The notes beneath the pieces were generated by a model. That model was given only the letters and a program-made list of their open reading frames with translations. It made no database searches and had not been told where the DNA came from. From Notolepis coatsorum (taxonomy: Eukaryota; Chordata; Actinopteri; Aulopiformes; Paralepididae), in contig OZ020590.1 in the NCBI GenBank assembly GCA_963971535.1, forward strand, positions 152,996,034 through 153,060,033: 64,000 nt of DNA, given 5' to 3'. Of this stretch, positions 1 to 10,200 are shown piece by piece. Every line of letters begins with the position of its first letter. The stretch's first letter is position 1. A program made the translations under genes and the position numbers.

Positions 1-100
1 TCCAGGTAAATCCTTTCCCACAAACTTCACAACTAAATATTTTCCCCGAGTATGAGTTCTGATATGTACTTTTAAGTCACGTTTTGCACCAAATATTTGA
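1..100 (-). pseudogene. Out-of-frame continuation of zinc-finger paralogue 1
   Basis: Past the stop of paralogue 1 the minus strand still encodes recognisable finger sequence in another frame (FGAKRDLKVHIRTH, then CEVCGKGF at the window edge). Compared with the sister fingers, two bases are missing at the CTGTG step where the frame is lost. The same change is present in all three paralogues, so it predates their duplication. The sequence is probably untranslated 3' DNA now. Confidence 0.65.
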
Positions 101-1461
101 TCACAGTGTGCAACTATAGGGCTTATCCCCAGTATGGCATCTCATGTGTCTATTCAGGTTTCCCTGTGTAATATATCTTTTAGGACACAGTGTGCAACTA
201 TAGGGCTTTTCCCCAGTATGGCGTCTTATATGGTCTTTTAGGTTAGATTTTACACTAAATCTTTTAGGACACAGTGTGCAACTATAGGGCTTTTCCCCAG
301 TATGGCATCTCATGTGTCTATTCAGGTGTCCCTGTATAATATATCTTTTAGGACACAGTGTGCAACTATAGGGCTTTTCCCCAGTATGGCGTCTTATATG
401 GTCTTTTAGGTTAGATTTTACACTAAATCTTTTAGGACACAGTGTGCAACTATAGGGCTTTTCCCCAGTGTGGCTTCTCATATGTGCTTCCAAGAATGTA
501 ATGGCAGTACATTTCTTGCCACAAACAGTACATGTCATGTGAATTTGAAAGTGAAGTTTTAAGCTCTCTGTGGGTTCTAAATGTTTTCCACACAAACCAC
601 AGTCACTAAGATGGACTTTAAGATGGCACATTAAAGCTTTCCTATTAGGAAAACATTTCCCACACACTTTACAGCTCCAGGTCTCACATGGTATTTGGTT
701 TGATAATTTCACCTCATGGGATGAAACCACAGAGCTCTTGAACTGGTTGCTGTTAGACAAACTCTGTCCTTTGTTTTTCTGTGTCTTCTTTGATGTCAGT
801 GAGTTTAAACCAGGATGAGGTTCACTAGTCTCCAGCCAATCATCACTGTCATCAGTATCAGTTCCAGAACAGTGTGAAGAGAGGAGCTGGCCATCTGTAG
901 TTGGTTCTAAATCACCAGCTGGATCTAAGTTACTGACTGGTTCTGATAATCCACAGTCCTCTCCATCAGGTTCTGTTTTCATCTGTTCTGTTGAGGTGCT
1001 GGCTAGAGGCTCTGTCTCTCTGTTTTCCTCAGTCTGGGTTTGGTTAAACCATGAGGACTGAGGTTTCTCTTCATCATGTTCACTCTTCACAGGGACAGGG
1101 TTGAAAGTGAACTTGATATCAGCCTCCTCCAGACCTTGAAGCTGCTCTCCCTCCTGACTGGTCCAGAGTTCCTCCTGTTCCTCTTTAATCTGTAGGAGCT
1201 CTGGGTCCTGGGTTTGGTTAAACCATGAGGACTGAGGTTTCTCTTCATCATCTTCACTCTTCACAGGGACAGGGTTGAATGTGAACTCGATGATATCAGC
1301 CTCCTCCAGACCTTGAAGCTGCTCTCCCTCCGGACCGGTCCAGAGTTCCTCATGTTCCTCTTTCATCTGTAGGAGCTCTGTCTGCTCCTGGCTCAGACTG
1401 GGGCTCCTCTCCTGCTGTTCAGGGGGAACCTCCTCTTCACAGACAGAGAGCTGTGGGGGGT
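101..1461 (-). CDS. C2H2 zinc-finger protein, 3' coding exon, paralogue 1
   Basis: This exon encodes a nuclear DNA-binding protein of the large fish C2H2 family. An open frame runs from an ATG at 1486, but that ATG lies inside a pyrimidine-rich tract ending in CAG (minus strand, AG at 1463-1462). The exon therefore probably starts at 1461, with an upstream exon not found in this window. Order of parts: a short acidic leader ([16 protein letters not shown]), two acidic units of about 58 residues each holding [M/I]KEE and VKSE, a linker with MKTE and an Asp/Ser-rich patch, then seven C2H2 fingers. Fingers 4-7 are two near-identical pairs ([10 protein letters not shown] and YI.QG.LNRH helices). 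The frame stops just after the first cysteine of the next finger (PYSCTL). More finger sequence follows out of frame. Target and function are unknown; transcriptional repression is an inference from the family. Confidence 0.8.
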
Positions 1462-1541
1462 CTGGAGGGAGGCAGAATAATAACATGAATAGTTGTAATT
1501 GCTGTCACCATTGGAAAGCCACCCATTTTAAGAATTCACAG

Positions 1542-1805
1542 ATGTTCTTCCTGTGCCCCAGGACAGTTCAGTCAGTATGTTCTTCCTGTGGCCCAGGACA
1601 GTTCAGTCAATATGTTCTTCCTGTGCCCCATGACAGTTCAGTCAGTATGTTCTTCCTGTGCCCCAGGACAGTTCAGTCAGTATGTTCTTCCTGTGCCCCA
1701 GGACAGTTCAGTCAGTATGTTCTTCCTGTGCCCCAGGACAGTTCAGTCAGTATGTTCTTCCTGTGCTCCAGGACAGTTCAGTCAGTATGTTCTTCCTGTG
1801 CTCCA
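1542..1805. repeat. 35-bp minisatellite in the intron of zinc-finger paralogue 1
   Basis: About 7.5 direct copies of a 35-bp unit. On the plus strand it contains TTCTTCCTGTGCCCCAG followed by GACAGTTCAGTCAGT. It starts about 80 bp upstream of the splice acceptor of the zinc-finger exon. The same array lies at the same place upstream of the other two paralogues, so it was duplicated with the gene. One unit is variant (GGCCC), and the last units read GCTCC instead of GCCCC. Confidence 0.9.
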
Positions 1806-2157
1806 ACCAGCCGCGGATATATAGGCGAGGCGACTGAGGCAGCCGCCTTATGGCCCGCGGGGGGTCTAGGGCCCGGGCCCGGCCCGGGACTGAATGGAGT
1901 TGCCGTTCGTTCGTGAGACTGGATGACAGACTGCATTGCGCCATGCCCCGGGGCCCGGGTCCTATGTTCCCCGGGCCCCCTATGTTTCCCATGTTCCAAA
2001 AGGGTTCTATGTTCTCCGGGCCCCTATGTCCCCCTATGTTTCCCATGTTCCAAAAGGGTTCTATGTTCCCCGGGCCCCTATGTTCCCCCTATGTTTTCCC
2101 GGTAGCGATAAAGGCTCGCCCCAGGCTCGCCACAGCAGTGGATGGATTTAAAAGATA
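1806..2157. repeat. GC-rich block with a GGGCCC-type minisatellite
   Basis: A very GC-rich stretch (GGGCCCGGGCCCGGCCCGGG near 1870) is followed, from about 1960 to 2095, by roughly three copies of a unit of about 50 bp built from TATGTTCCCCGGGCCCC and CCCATGTTCCAAAAGGG. Open frames here follow from the repeat composition; I see no gene. The block is absent from the same position beside paralogues 2 and 3. Confidence 0.6.
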
Positions 2158-2700
2158 GGGCACTTTTATAGATAATTTATTTGTATCGCAACGGAGTCAT
2201 GGATCTAGTCGTGCCACGTAGCATTATGTCGAATAAATTCAAATAGAATAAACAAGTCTAAAACAAAGACTTTTAAACGAAGTTTAGCCTATTAAATCAT
2301 TTTATAAGCGTTCGTTTATTTGTGGTCTGCGTGATAACACTGAAGCAACAATCTGCAGAACACCAGCCCAGCCCAGCCCTCCCCTCCCCTCTCCTCTCCT
2401 CTCCTCTCCTCTCCTCTCCTCTCCTCTCCTCTCCTCCTCTCCTCTCCTCTCCTCTCCTCTCCTCTCCTCTCCTCTCCTCTCTCTGTCCCCACGCTGTCAG
2501 GCAGATGGTGGTTGCTTCAGTTCTCACACAGACCGCAAATAAACAAATGCTTATAAAATGATTTAATAGGCTAAACTTCGTTTAAAAGTCTTTGTTTTAG
2601 ACTTGTTTATTCTATATGAATTTTGTCTACATAATGCTACGTGGCACGACTAGATCCGTGACTCCGTTGCGATACAAATGAATTATCTATAAAAGGCGCA
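2158..2700. mobile_element. Inverted-repeat (fold-back, MITE-like) element
   Basis: The left arm, about 2165-2350 (starting near CTTTTATAGATAATT), is repeated in reverse complement at about 2505-2695 with few mismatches, so about 190 bp can pair. The centre is a CTCTC microsatellite. No coding capacity and no clear target-site duplication are seen. It is probably a non-autonomous DNA element, family unassigned. Confidence 0.7.
2379..2484. repeat. (TCTCC)n microsatellite
   Basis: About 100 bp of nearly pure CTCTC pentamer, one strand all pyrimidine, at the centre of the inverted-repeat element. The open frames of both strands here are products of the repeat. Confidence 0.95.
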
Positions 2701-2751
2701 CACGTGGGAGGAGGGAGGGATGTCCCGGTGCCGGGTCTGGTGGTGTTGGTC

Positions 2752-2779
2752 GGGGGGGGGGGGGGGGGGGGGGGGGGGG
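2752..2779. repeat. Run of 28 guanines
   Basis: An uninterrupted G run flanked by GGTC and CGGGGGCCCG. It can form G-quadruplex structure and its true length may be uncertain in an assembly. Confidence 0.95.
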
Positions 2780-2895
2780 CGGGGGCCCGAGCTGGCCCGA
2801 GCTGTCAAGAGCTGTCAATCTCGCCTCAGGGCCCGTGGGGCATTCCAACCGCCACTGGCTCCAACACAGTACATAAGCTACAGTCTAGAGAGACA

Positions 2896-3259
2896 GCGTG
2901 ATTACGAAACCAAGCCGCATTTCTCTGAGACGCTCTCTGATTGGCCGACGCCTGTTTCTACACTGGTTAAGCTTAGGCACTCTTCGAAGTTGGTTAAGGT
3001 TAGAGTTTGTCTTAGAGCGTGACGGCAAGTTCTTTCGACGGTTAAGCTTAGACACTCTTTCGAAGTTGGTTAAGGTTAGAGTTTGTCTTAGAGCATGGCG
3101 ATAGAACGCCAGGTAGTTTGCAGGCTGTTTGGCATGGAAATGGGCAAAGAAACAGCTCGTCACAGATTGGGCAAACGCGTCAGTGGCCAATCAGAGAGCG
3201 TCAGTCAGTGCCAATCAGAGAGCGTCTCCGAGAAATGCGTCTTGGTTTCGTAATCACGC
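2896..3259. mobile_element. MITE with about 48-bp terminal inverted repeats, copy 1
   Basis: The left end (GCGTGATTACGAAACCAAG.. to about 2943) is the reverse complement of the right end (about 3210-3259, ..CTTGGTTTCGTAATCACGC). A TCTAGA hexamer flanks both sides (2884-2889 and 3261-3266) and may be the target duplication. Inside are two direct copies of an approximately 95-bp unit containing GGTTAAGCTTAG and GGTTAAGGTTAGAGTTTGTC. A second copy at the same place in a paralogous locus (37450-37815) shows the insertion predates that duplication. Confidence 0.75.
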
Positions 3260-3520
3260 GTCTAGACATGTGTATGGCTGCCTGTGAGCTTTATACAATT
3301 AAACTCTTACACTAAACCAAAATAAAATCAAAACATTACTTAAAACAGAAATGGTAAACTAGCGCCACATGCTGAACAGAGCAGGAAATGCCACAGTGCA
3401 TAGAGTTAGCAGGTAAATTAATTTACATTGATAAACATACAATATGCATGGAGCCACATACCTGCAGAAGACACATAAAACAACACCGCTGGAGTCTTCT
3501 GGTCGCTGCACATCTTGCAT

Positions 3521-3904
3521 ATCTACGTGTACAAAATTAAACAATGCATTCGTTTCTTCACCATAATAACTCATACCTACATGTACTAAATTAAACACTT
3601 CATTAGTTTCTTCACCATAATAACTCATACCTACATGTACTAAATTAAACACTTCATTAGTTTCTTCACCATAATAACTCATACCTACATGTACACAATT
3701 AAACAAGTCATTAGTTTCTTCACCATAATAACTCATACCTACATGTACTAAATTAAACAAGTCATTAGTTTCTTCACCATAATAACTCATACCTACATGT
3801 ACTAAATTAAACAAGTCATTAGTTTCTTCACCATAATAACTCATACCTACATGTACTAAATTAAACACTTCATTAGTTTCTTCACCATAATAACTCATAC
3901 CTAC
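3521..3904. repeat. 54-bp minisatellite, copy 1
   Basis: Seven units of 54 bp, each containing CTCATACCTACATGTAC and TTTCTTCACCATAATAA. Because 54 is a multiple of three, the minus strand stays open for 179 codons (3898-3359) and reads units of MSYYGEETN..FNLVHVG plus a unique hydrophobic tail. The paralogous locus at 38068-38445 has the same open structure. I do not call a gene: there is no known domain, and the open frame follows from the repeat period. Confidence 0.85.
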
Positions 3905-4104
3905 TGTGGTGGATTTTTGACTTCTCTAGGGATGACAGAGACAAGAGATTGGCTTTAAATCAGCGTGCAAACCACCAGGTTCTCCACGGACATCCAGCAG
4001 CCGAAAACAGTGTCACACTGCAAATCAGATATTCTGAAATAATGGACAGGAGCAGAAGAACACAGCCAGAATACTCACGTTAAATGAATACAATACAGCT
4101 TGTA

Positions 4105-5580
4105 CTGCTTATCTCTTACAGAATGACCTCCTAGACCCTAATCAGTCAGGCTTCAGGACTGGTCACTCCACAGAGACAGCCCTCATTGCGGTCACAGAGG
4201 CACTTCACTTAGCAAAAGCGAAAGGCCTCTCCTCTGTCCTGATTCTCCTAGATCTATCTGCAGCCTTCGACACAGTCAACCACCAGATCCTCCTTGCGGC
4301 CCTCGCAGGAATGGGAGTGGCTGGCTCTGCGCTGACATGGCTGTCATCATACCTCAATGACCGCTCCTACCAAGTGTCATGGAGAGGGACCCTGTCGGCC
4401 ACCCGCCCCCTGCGGACGGGTGTCCCCCAGGGCTCGGTTTTAGGACCCCTTCTCTTCTCCCTCTACACTAAATCACTGGGTAACATTATCACGTCTCATG
4501 GCTTCTCCTACCATTGTTATGCCGACGATACTCAACTCTTCCTCTCCTTCCCTCCCTCAGATATCCACGTCTCTGAGCGGATCTCGGCCTGTCTGTCCGA
4601 CATCTCAGCCTGGATGACGTCCAACCACCTCAAACTGAACCTAAGCAAAACAGAATTGCTCCACCTGCCGGCCAAATCCTCCCCCCTAACCGACCTTTCA
4701 ATCACAGTCGAGAATACAGCTGTGACTGCGTCCCCGACCGCCAAGAACCTTGGTGTTGTCCTCGACGACCAGTTGAACTTCTCTGCTCACATCGCAGCGA
4801 CGACCAGAACCTGCTGATTCCTCCTGAGCAACGTCAGAAGGATACGCCCCTTCCTGACAAAAGAAGCCACCCAACTCCTCGTCCAATCAACAGTCATCTC
4901 CCGCCTCGACTACTGCAATGCACTGCTCGCTGGCCTCCCGGCCACTGCCACTAAGCCTCTTCAACTCATTCAGAACGCAGCGGCCCGCCTGATCTCAAAC
5001 CTACCGAAGTCGGCCCATGTCACCCCACTTCTTAGGGACCTGCACTGGCTCCCCATTGCTGCACGAATCCGCTTCAAGGCCCTCGACCTAGCATACCGTG
5101 CGGCAAAGGGAACCGCTCCCGCCTACCTCCGGTCAATGGTCTCTAACTACACACCCTCAAGACCCCTACGCTCTGCATCTTCTGGCCGCCTCAGACCTAC
5201 TCCTATCCAAGCTCCGGGAGGGTCATCAAAGAGAAGTCGCCTATTCTCAGTCCTTGCCCCACAATGGTGGAATGAACTACCCACCCCAGTTAGGACAGCC
5301 GAATCACGTCCAATCTTTCGCCGTCGACTAAAGACGCACTTCTTCAACCATTATCTGAATAAAAAAAAAAAAAACAATAAAAAAATCTAACCCTAACTAA
5401 CCGTACTGTCATGCACTTGTCCTAATAAACTAACCTACACTGTAGCACTCAACACTTTGATGAACATTGTTGCTCAGCTGATAGAGTTGTGCCCTTCCTG
5501 ATGGCTTGTCGTACAGAACTTGTAAGTCGCTTTGGATAAAAGCGTCAGCTAAATGACTAAATGTAAATGTAAATGTAAAT
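4105..5580 (+). mobile_element. L2-type LINE, 5'-truncated, with 3' end
   Basis: This fragment carries the second half of a non-LTR reverse transcriptase and the complete 3' end. Visible motifs: LLDLSAAFDTVNH (motif A), GVPQGSVLGPLLFSLYT (motif B), CYADDTQLFLSF (motif C), then LNLSKTELL. The longest open piece is 4311-4817; a stop follows TTRTC, and similarity continues in the same order (SRLDYCNALLAG, LHWLPI, FFNHYL) to about 5360. The 3' tail TTGGATAAAAGCGTCAGCTA plus AAATGT repeats at 5530-5580 is the usual fish L2 ending. It is not autonomous: the 5' half and endonuclease are missing. Confidence 0.85.
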
Positions 5581-5847
5581 TGGAAAAGAAAATATATATA
5601 TACAGTACGCCCATACGGACGGACTTTCAGTCTGTCAGAGTGCATATTCACAGGTCTGTCAGAGTGAAAGTGACAAAAGCAAAAGTGTGTTTTAACACAG
5701 TGGAATAGAGACGCCTTGCTCGTCTCTGATTGGGTTGGCTTTATATGGTCATTTAGGGAGTCAAATGGAATGGGCTTTTGAGGAGGGCTCGCTGCGGCCT
5801 TGGATGGAAGCGTTATCTGGCCTGCTCTGAATATAATGAATGGATAT

Positions 5848-7237
5848 TGTTGTGAAGGATCAGATTAAACCGAATATATATATTTATTTATGGATATATA
5901 TTTAATAGTATTTGTATATCGTTTGATATCCCTTGTATATTCCTTGTACGTGTACACGGAATATCCCTTTATTCTACTACAGCCCATAATAGTTCATTCT
6001 CTTATTGGACAAAAGGACCAGGCGCCAGGGACAAGCCCCTGGCATTCAAGTTCAAAGGTACCGACGAGACATGCCCTTACTAGCCTCAGCTCCGCGCAGG
6101 AATACGGCTACCGAAAGCAGAGCGGCACTACTTGTCCGCTGTGCATATAAATATGGCGCAAGAAATGTAGAATTCCTCTTAGTCCTTTACCCTTCTACCC
6201 AACTAAGTAACAAGACGTGAAGCCTCACCCCACGATACCGCGTGCGGTGTAGTACGGCCTGTTTGGCCTTAGAATAGTAGTGAGACCTCGTGCGAATTAA
6301 TAGCTGAATTGTCAGAGTTTGGCACCGTATTTCTATTAAGTAATAATAGTCTATTATGTATGGTGCATCGTTCGGTTAGAGTTCTAAAGTGAGCAGCACC
6401 CCCATCGTTTCCTCGCGTTATCTAGAGTCTTAACCAGGCTGGGCAGACCACGCGTGGTGCTTTCATCCGAGGAGTTCTGGGCGAGGACGAGTGGACCTGC
6501 ACATTGGATTACCTACCCCGACGACTGCTGAGCCCTATACGGCATGGAATATCTATTTGCTTTGGTGCTTTGATTTGTGGAGCGGATAATCGCCAACACC
6601 GGTGAGTGTTGGATTTACCCCGAGAGGAGCCAAGGTGAGACGGCGCTCAGACCAGACTGAGGTCGCCTCGCTTCTTCTTCGTTGTGGACCGACAGCGACA
6701 GCTACAGCTATCGTCTACAAGAGAGCCCAAGTGTATTCATCTGTGGATCAAGGTTCCACGGGCACTGTTTTCTGTACCTGAATTCTCCCTGGAGATCGTT
6801 GACCAGACGGGATACAGCCGACGGCTCTCCTACCCCCCCTACTGGCTTACAACCGGCGGGACCCCTTCAGTATATTATCCAGCTATAATCATTAAGTGAC
6901 CATCGCTATAATCCCCTAAGAGCCAGGTTGTATACTTGCTTCCTGTGTAACCAGAGATTGGACATTCAGTGTTGATTTGCATACGAGTACTCATTTGCCT
7001 TACAAGAGCATTCAATTCAAATCATAAATGTAATAAGTAATTATTATATGTACCTTTTGCTATATATTAAATATTTGACTATTACCTTTGTGTGGACCTG
7101 ATTTCATATGTGGGAAAGTGTTCATCATACTTAGATATCGTGTACTGTATGGCCAGTAATTAAAGTACATAAAGCGGTAGTGGTTTAATGATACCATACT
7201 TATCAATACAGTCAGGGAATTGTACCCCTCAGTTACA
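5848..7237 (+). repeat. 5' LTR of the BEL/Pao element
   Basis: Begins TGTTGTGAAGGATCAG and ends CTCAGTTACA. It is immediately followed by ATTGGTCCTTCGAGCCGGAT, the primer-site-like sequence typical at this position in BEL/Pao elements. Confidence 0.93.
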
Positions 7238-10200
7238 ATTGGTCCTTCGAGCCGGATGGTAATCAGTGTAATATTAATATAGTGGTATTAATATTGAAAT
7301 GGCCTATGATGAACACTCCACGAAACGGTCCTCCTAAAGTAGAACGCCCGCAACGTAGACGACAGCCACCTCAGTACTTAGAGGATTACGCTGTCAGTAA
7401 ACTACCTAGCCTTCTACAAACAGTAAACACAGTAAAAGTAGAAAGTAAAATTATGTACAACCCTATCAACCAGGATACCCCAACCACAGAGGCCCTAGTG
7501 GGTTCTAATGTAACTGACCAAGCTCACGGTGGGGACCAGGAGGGAACTGACACGACTTTACCCCCCGCCAATACCGAAGAAGTAGTCCCCCCAGAGCTCC
7601 GGGAGGAAGACAACCCTCCAGAGGTGGAACTCTGCACGGAACAAGATGAGGAGAGCGCCGAGGAGATAGAGCTCCAGGACTCCCCAACGAGTACAGCCAG
7701 GAGCGGCTCACCTCTACAAGCGCCTTCCCCCAGCGAGGCGGAGAGGATGCTGTCACAGGCGTTCCTCGTCAGCCTGACAGCCTCTACCGAACGCGATCGA
7801 CTCCAGGGTGAACGCGATCGACTTCAGGGTGAACGCGATCGACTCCAAACACAGCAACGGAGCGAAGAAGAGCACATACGCCTGGAGATGAGACGCCTTC
7901 AGACGGAAGAGAATATGGCAAGAGACCGGTCAGACACCCAGCGTGTGCCCAAAGAGAAGCAGAGCGCGACATCGCTCTCATCCAGCGCGAAGCCGAGCGC
8001 GACAGACTACAGGGCGAGCGCGACAGACTACAAGCCGAGCGCGACAGACTACAAGCGCAGCTAATGGAGCAGCTGATCACCAGGGCAACACCCCCTCCCT
8101 CCACAAGGGGTTCCAGAGCCTCGTCAAGACACACGTCAAGGGCACCCTCCCCTAACCGATTAGGCAACCTTGAACTCGACCACCAGAGAGAGTCTACACC
8201 CCCCTCCGAACTCCTTCCCCGACCGGTCCAAGTGAGACCCAGCTACAAGGAAGGAACGGCGGACACGGCGGAGAGGCTAAATAAACGACTACAGGATCTA
8301 GATGACCTGGCAGAAGAAGAAGAGGGAGAAGAGGAGAGTCAAGCCCGACAGCAGCACATTACTCCACAGGACCAGGAGGTCCAGTACAGCCCAGGCTATA
8401 CCCCCGCGGCTCTGCGCTACAGACCCCCGACTCGACTCACGGGTGAGCATGACGCACGACCAGTCCCGAGGAATAGCACCTGGACCAGCGGGCCATGGTA
8501 CCCTGCCAGTACCAGCCCACCGAGAGGCGTAAGAAGAGACTCGCCCAGGAGGCCTCTCTTCCAACGCTCACCGATGTGCCAGCCATCCATGGCGTCATAC
8601 ATTGGCACACCGACGTTTCCAGACTTCACCCATGAGAATCGAGCACAGTACACGGAGCTCCGGATGTGCTTAGAGACAATGATGGTGGATGTCGCTGATG
8701 AACGCCACAAGTATGCAATATTATTGAAGCACCTGAAAGTGCCCCGAGCGCACAACATAGCACTGGCCTATGCCACCTCTACGACCCCATACACCGCGGC
8801 TCTAGCAGCGCTGGACCAGAGATATGGACGTATATGGGATTACGTAATACAGGAGATAAGGCATATTGATCGCCTACCCCCAGCAACAGACAATCGCTCA
8901 CTAGACGACCTGTCTATAAAAGTACAATCTCTGGTAGGGATGCTGGGGGCGCAACGAGAAAAGGGTATGCACGAACTATACGCAAACTCGAACGTCGAGA
9001 GGATTTTAGAGAAGCTGCCGCCCGCCCGACAGGAGCGCTTCAGGCGGCAAAGAGACCACCGTGATCCTAACGGTCCCGAGCCATCCCTCCTAGATTTAGC
9101 CGACTTCCTGGCGAGAGAAGTCAGCAGCCTACGGCTGGATACGTTCGTGCGGAGCACGCCAAGCTCCAGAGAGGGACCTAGGAGAGTAAACGATGGCCGA
9201 AGATCGGTGACTGTCATGCACCAATCAGAATCAGTACCGAGCAGCAAGAACCACAGTACCCCCTCGACGAAAGAGAAGTGGAAGATGGTGTGCCCGTACT
9301 GCGAGAAGGAACACTGGTTGTCACAATGTGACCAGTTCAAGAAGATGACCGCTGAAGAAGTAAGTCACTGGATAAAGTCCAACAGGCGCTGTTACCGATG
9401 TGCGCGCAGTCACATGGCAGCCGAGTGCCGCCTAAAGAAGAAGTGTAGTCGGTGTGACGGAGCCCATCTGGACGTCCTACACGACAGTAACAAAAGAAAG
9501 CCTGCACCATCCAACAGCACAAAGGCAAGTGTTATGTACATTGACCCCGCTAGCAGCAGCGGCGCCCAGGTGCTCTTAAAGGTGGTCCGTGTAACCCTGA
9601 GTTACCAAGACAAGATCATGGACACTTACGCCGTCCTTGATGACGGGTCAGAGAAGACCCTTCTCCTCGCGTCCGCTGCGGCCCAGCTGGGGCTACGGTG
9701 GAGCGAGAACCAGATGACTATTCGGACAATAAGACGAGATCTAAAGACGATAAAGGGCGAGAATGTCTCCTTCACTATCGCAGCAAGCGGGCAGCCAGAG
9801 AGACGGTACAGGATTACTAATGCTTTCACCAGCCAAGAAATAGGACTATCGCAGTACACCTACCCCATCGCCAAGCTGATGGAGAAATATGTGCACCTGC
9901 GTCAACTTCCTATCCCGCTCATAGACGGCGCCACCCCGACCCTGCTGATAGGCTCCGACCATGCAGACCTCATAGTCCCGATAGACCGGGTCCATACAGG
10001 ACCCAGAGGTTGTCCTGCAGCAGTCGAGACCCGCCTAGGATGGACGTTACAAGGCCCCCTCGCCAAGTCTCTTAACCGAACAGCAGCCACTGGCTGCCTC
10101 CACTCCAGAGCGACAGAAGGAGACACCACACTCCTGCAGCATGTAGAGAGGCTATGGACACTAGAGACAATGCCCTTTAAGAACGAAAAGAAAGACATTC

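Noticed and set aside
570-818. Plus-strand frame conserved in all three zinc-finger paralogues (also 33246-33494 and 60591-60839)
   Set aside because: It is the antisense shadow of the zinc-finger linker region, conserved because the coding strand is conserved.
1462-1486. ATG at 1486 (and at 35494 and 62029) as the true start of the zinc-finger proteins
   Set aside because: The bases between this ATG and the family-conserved start are a pyrimidine tract plus CAG, a classic 3' splice site. An upstream exon is more likely, although it was not found here.
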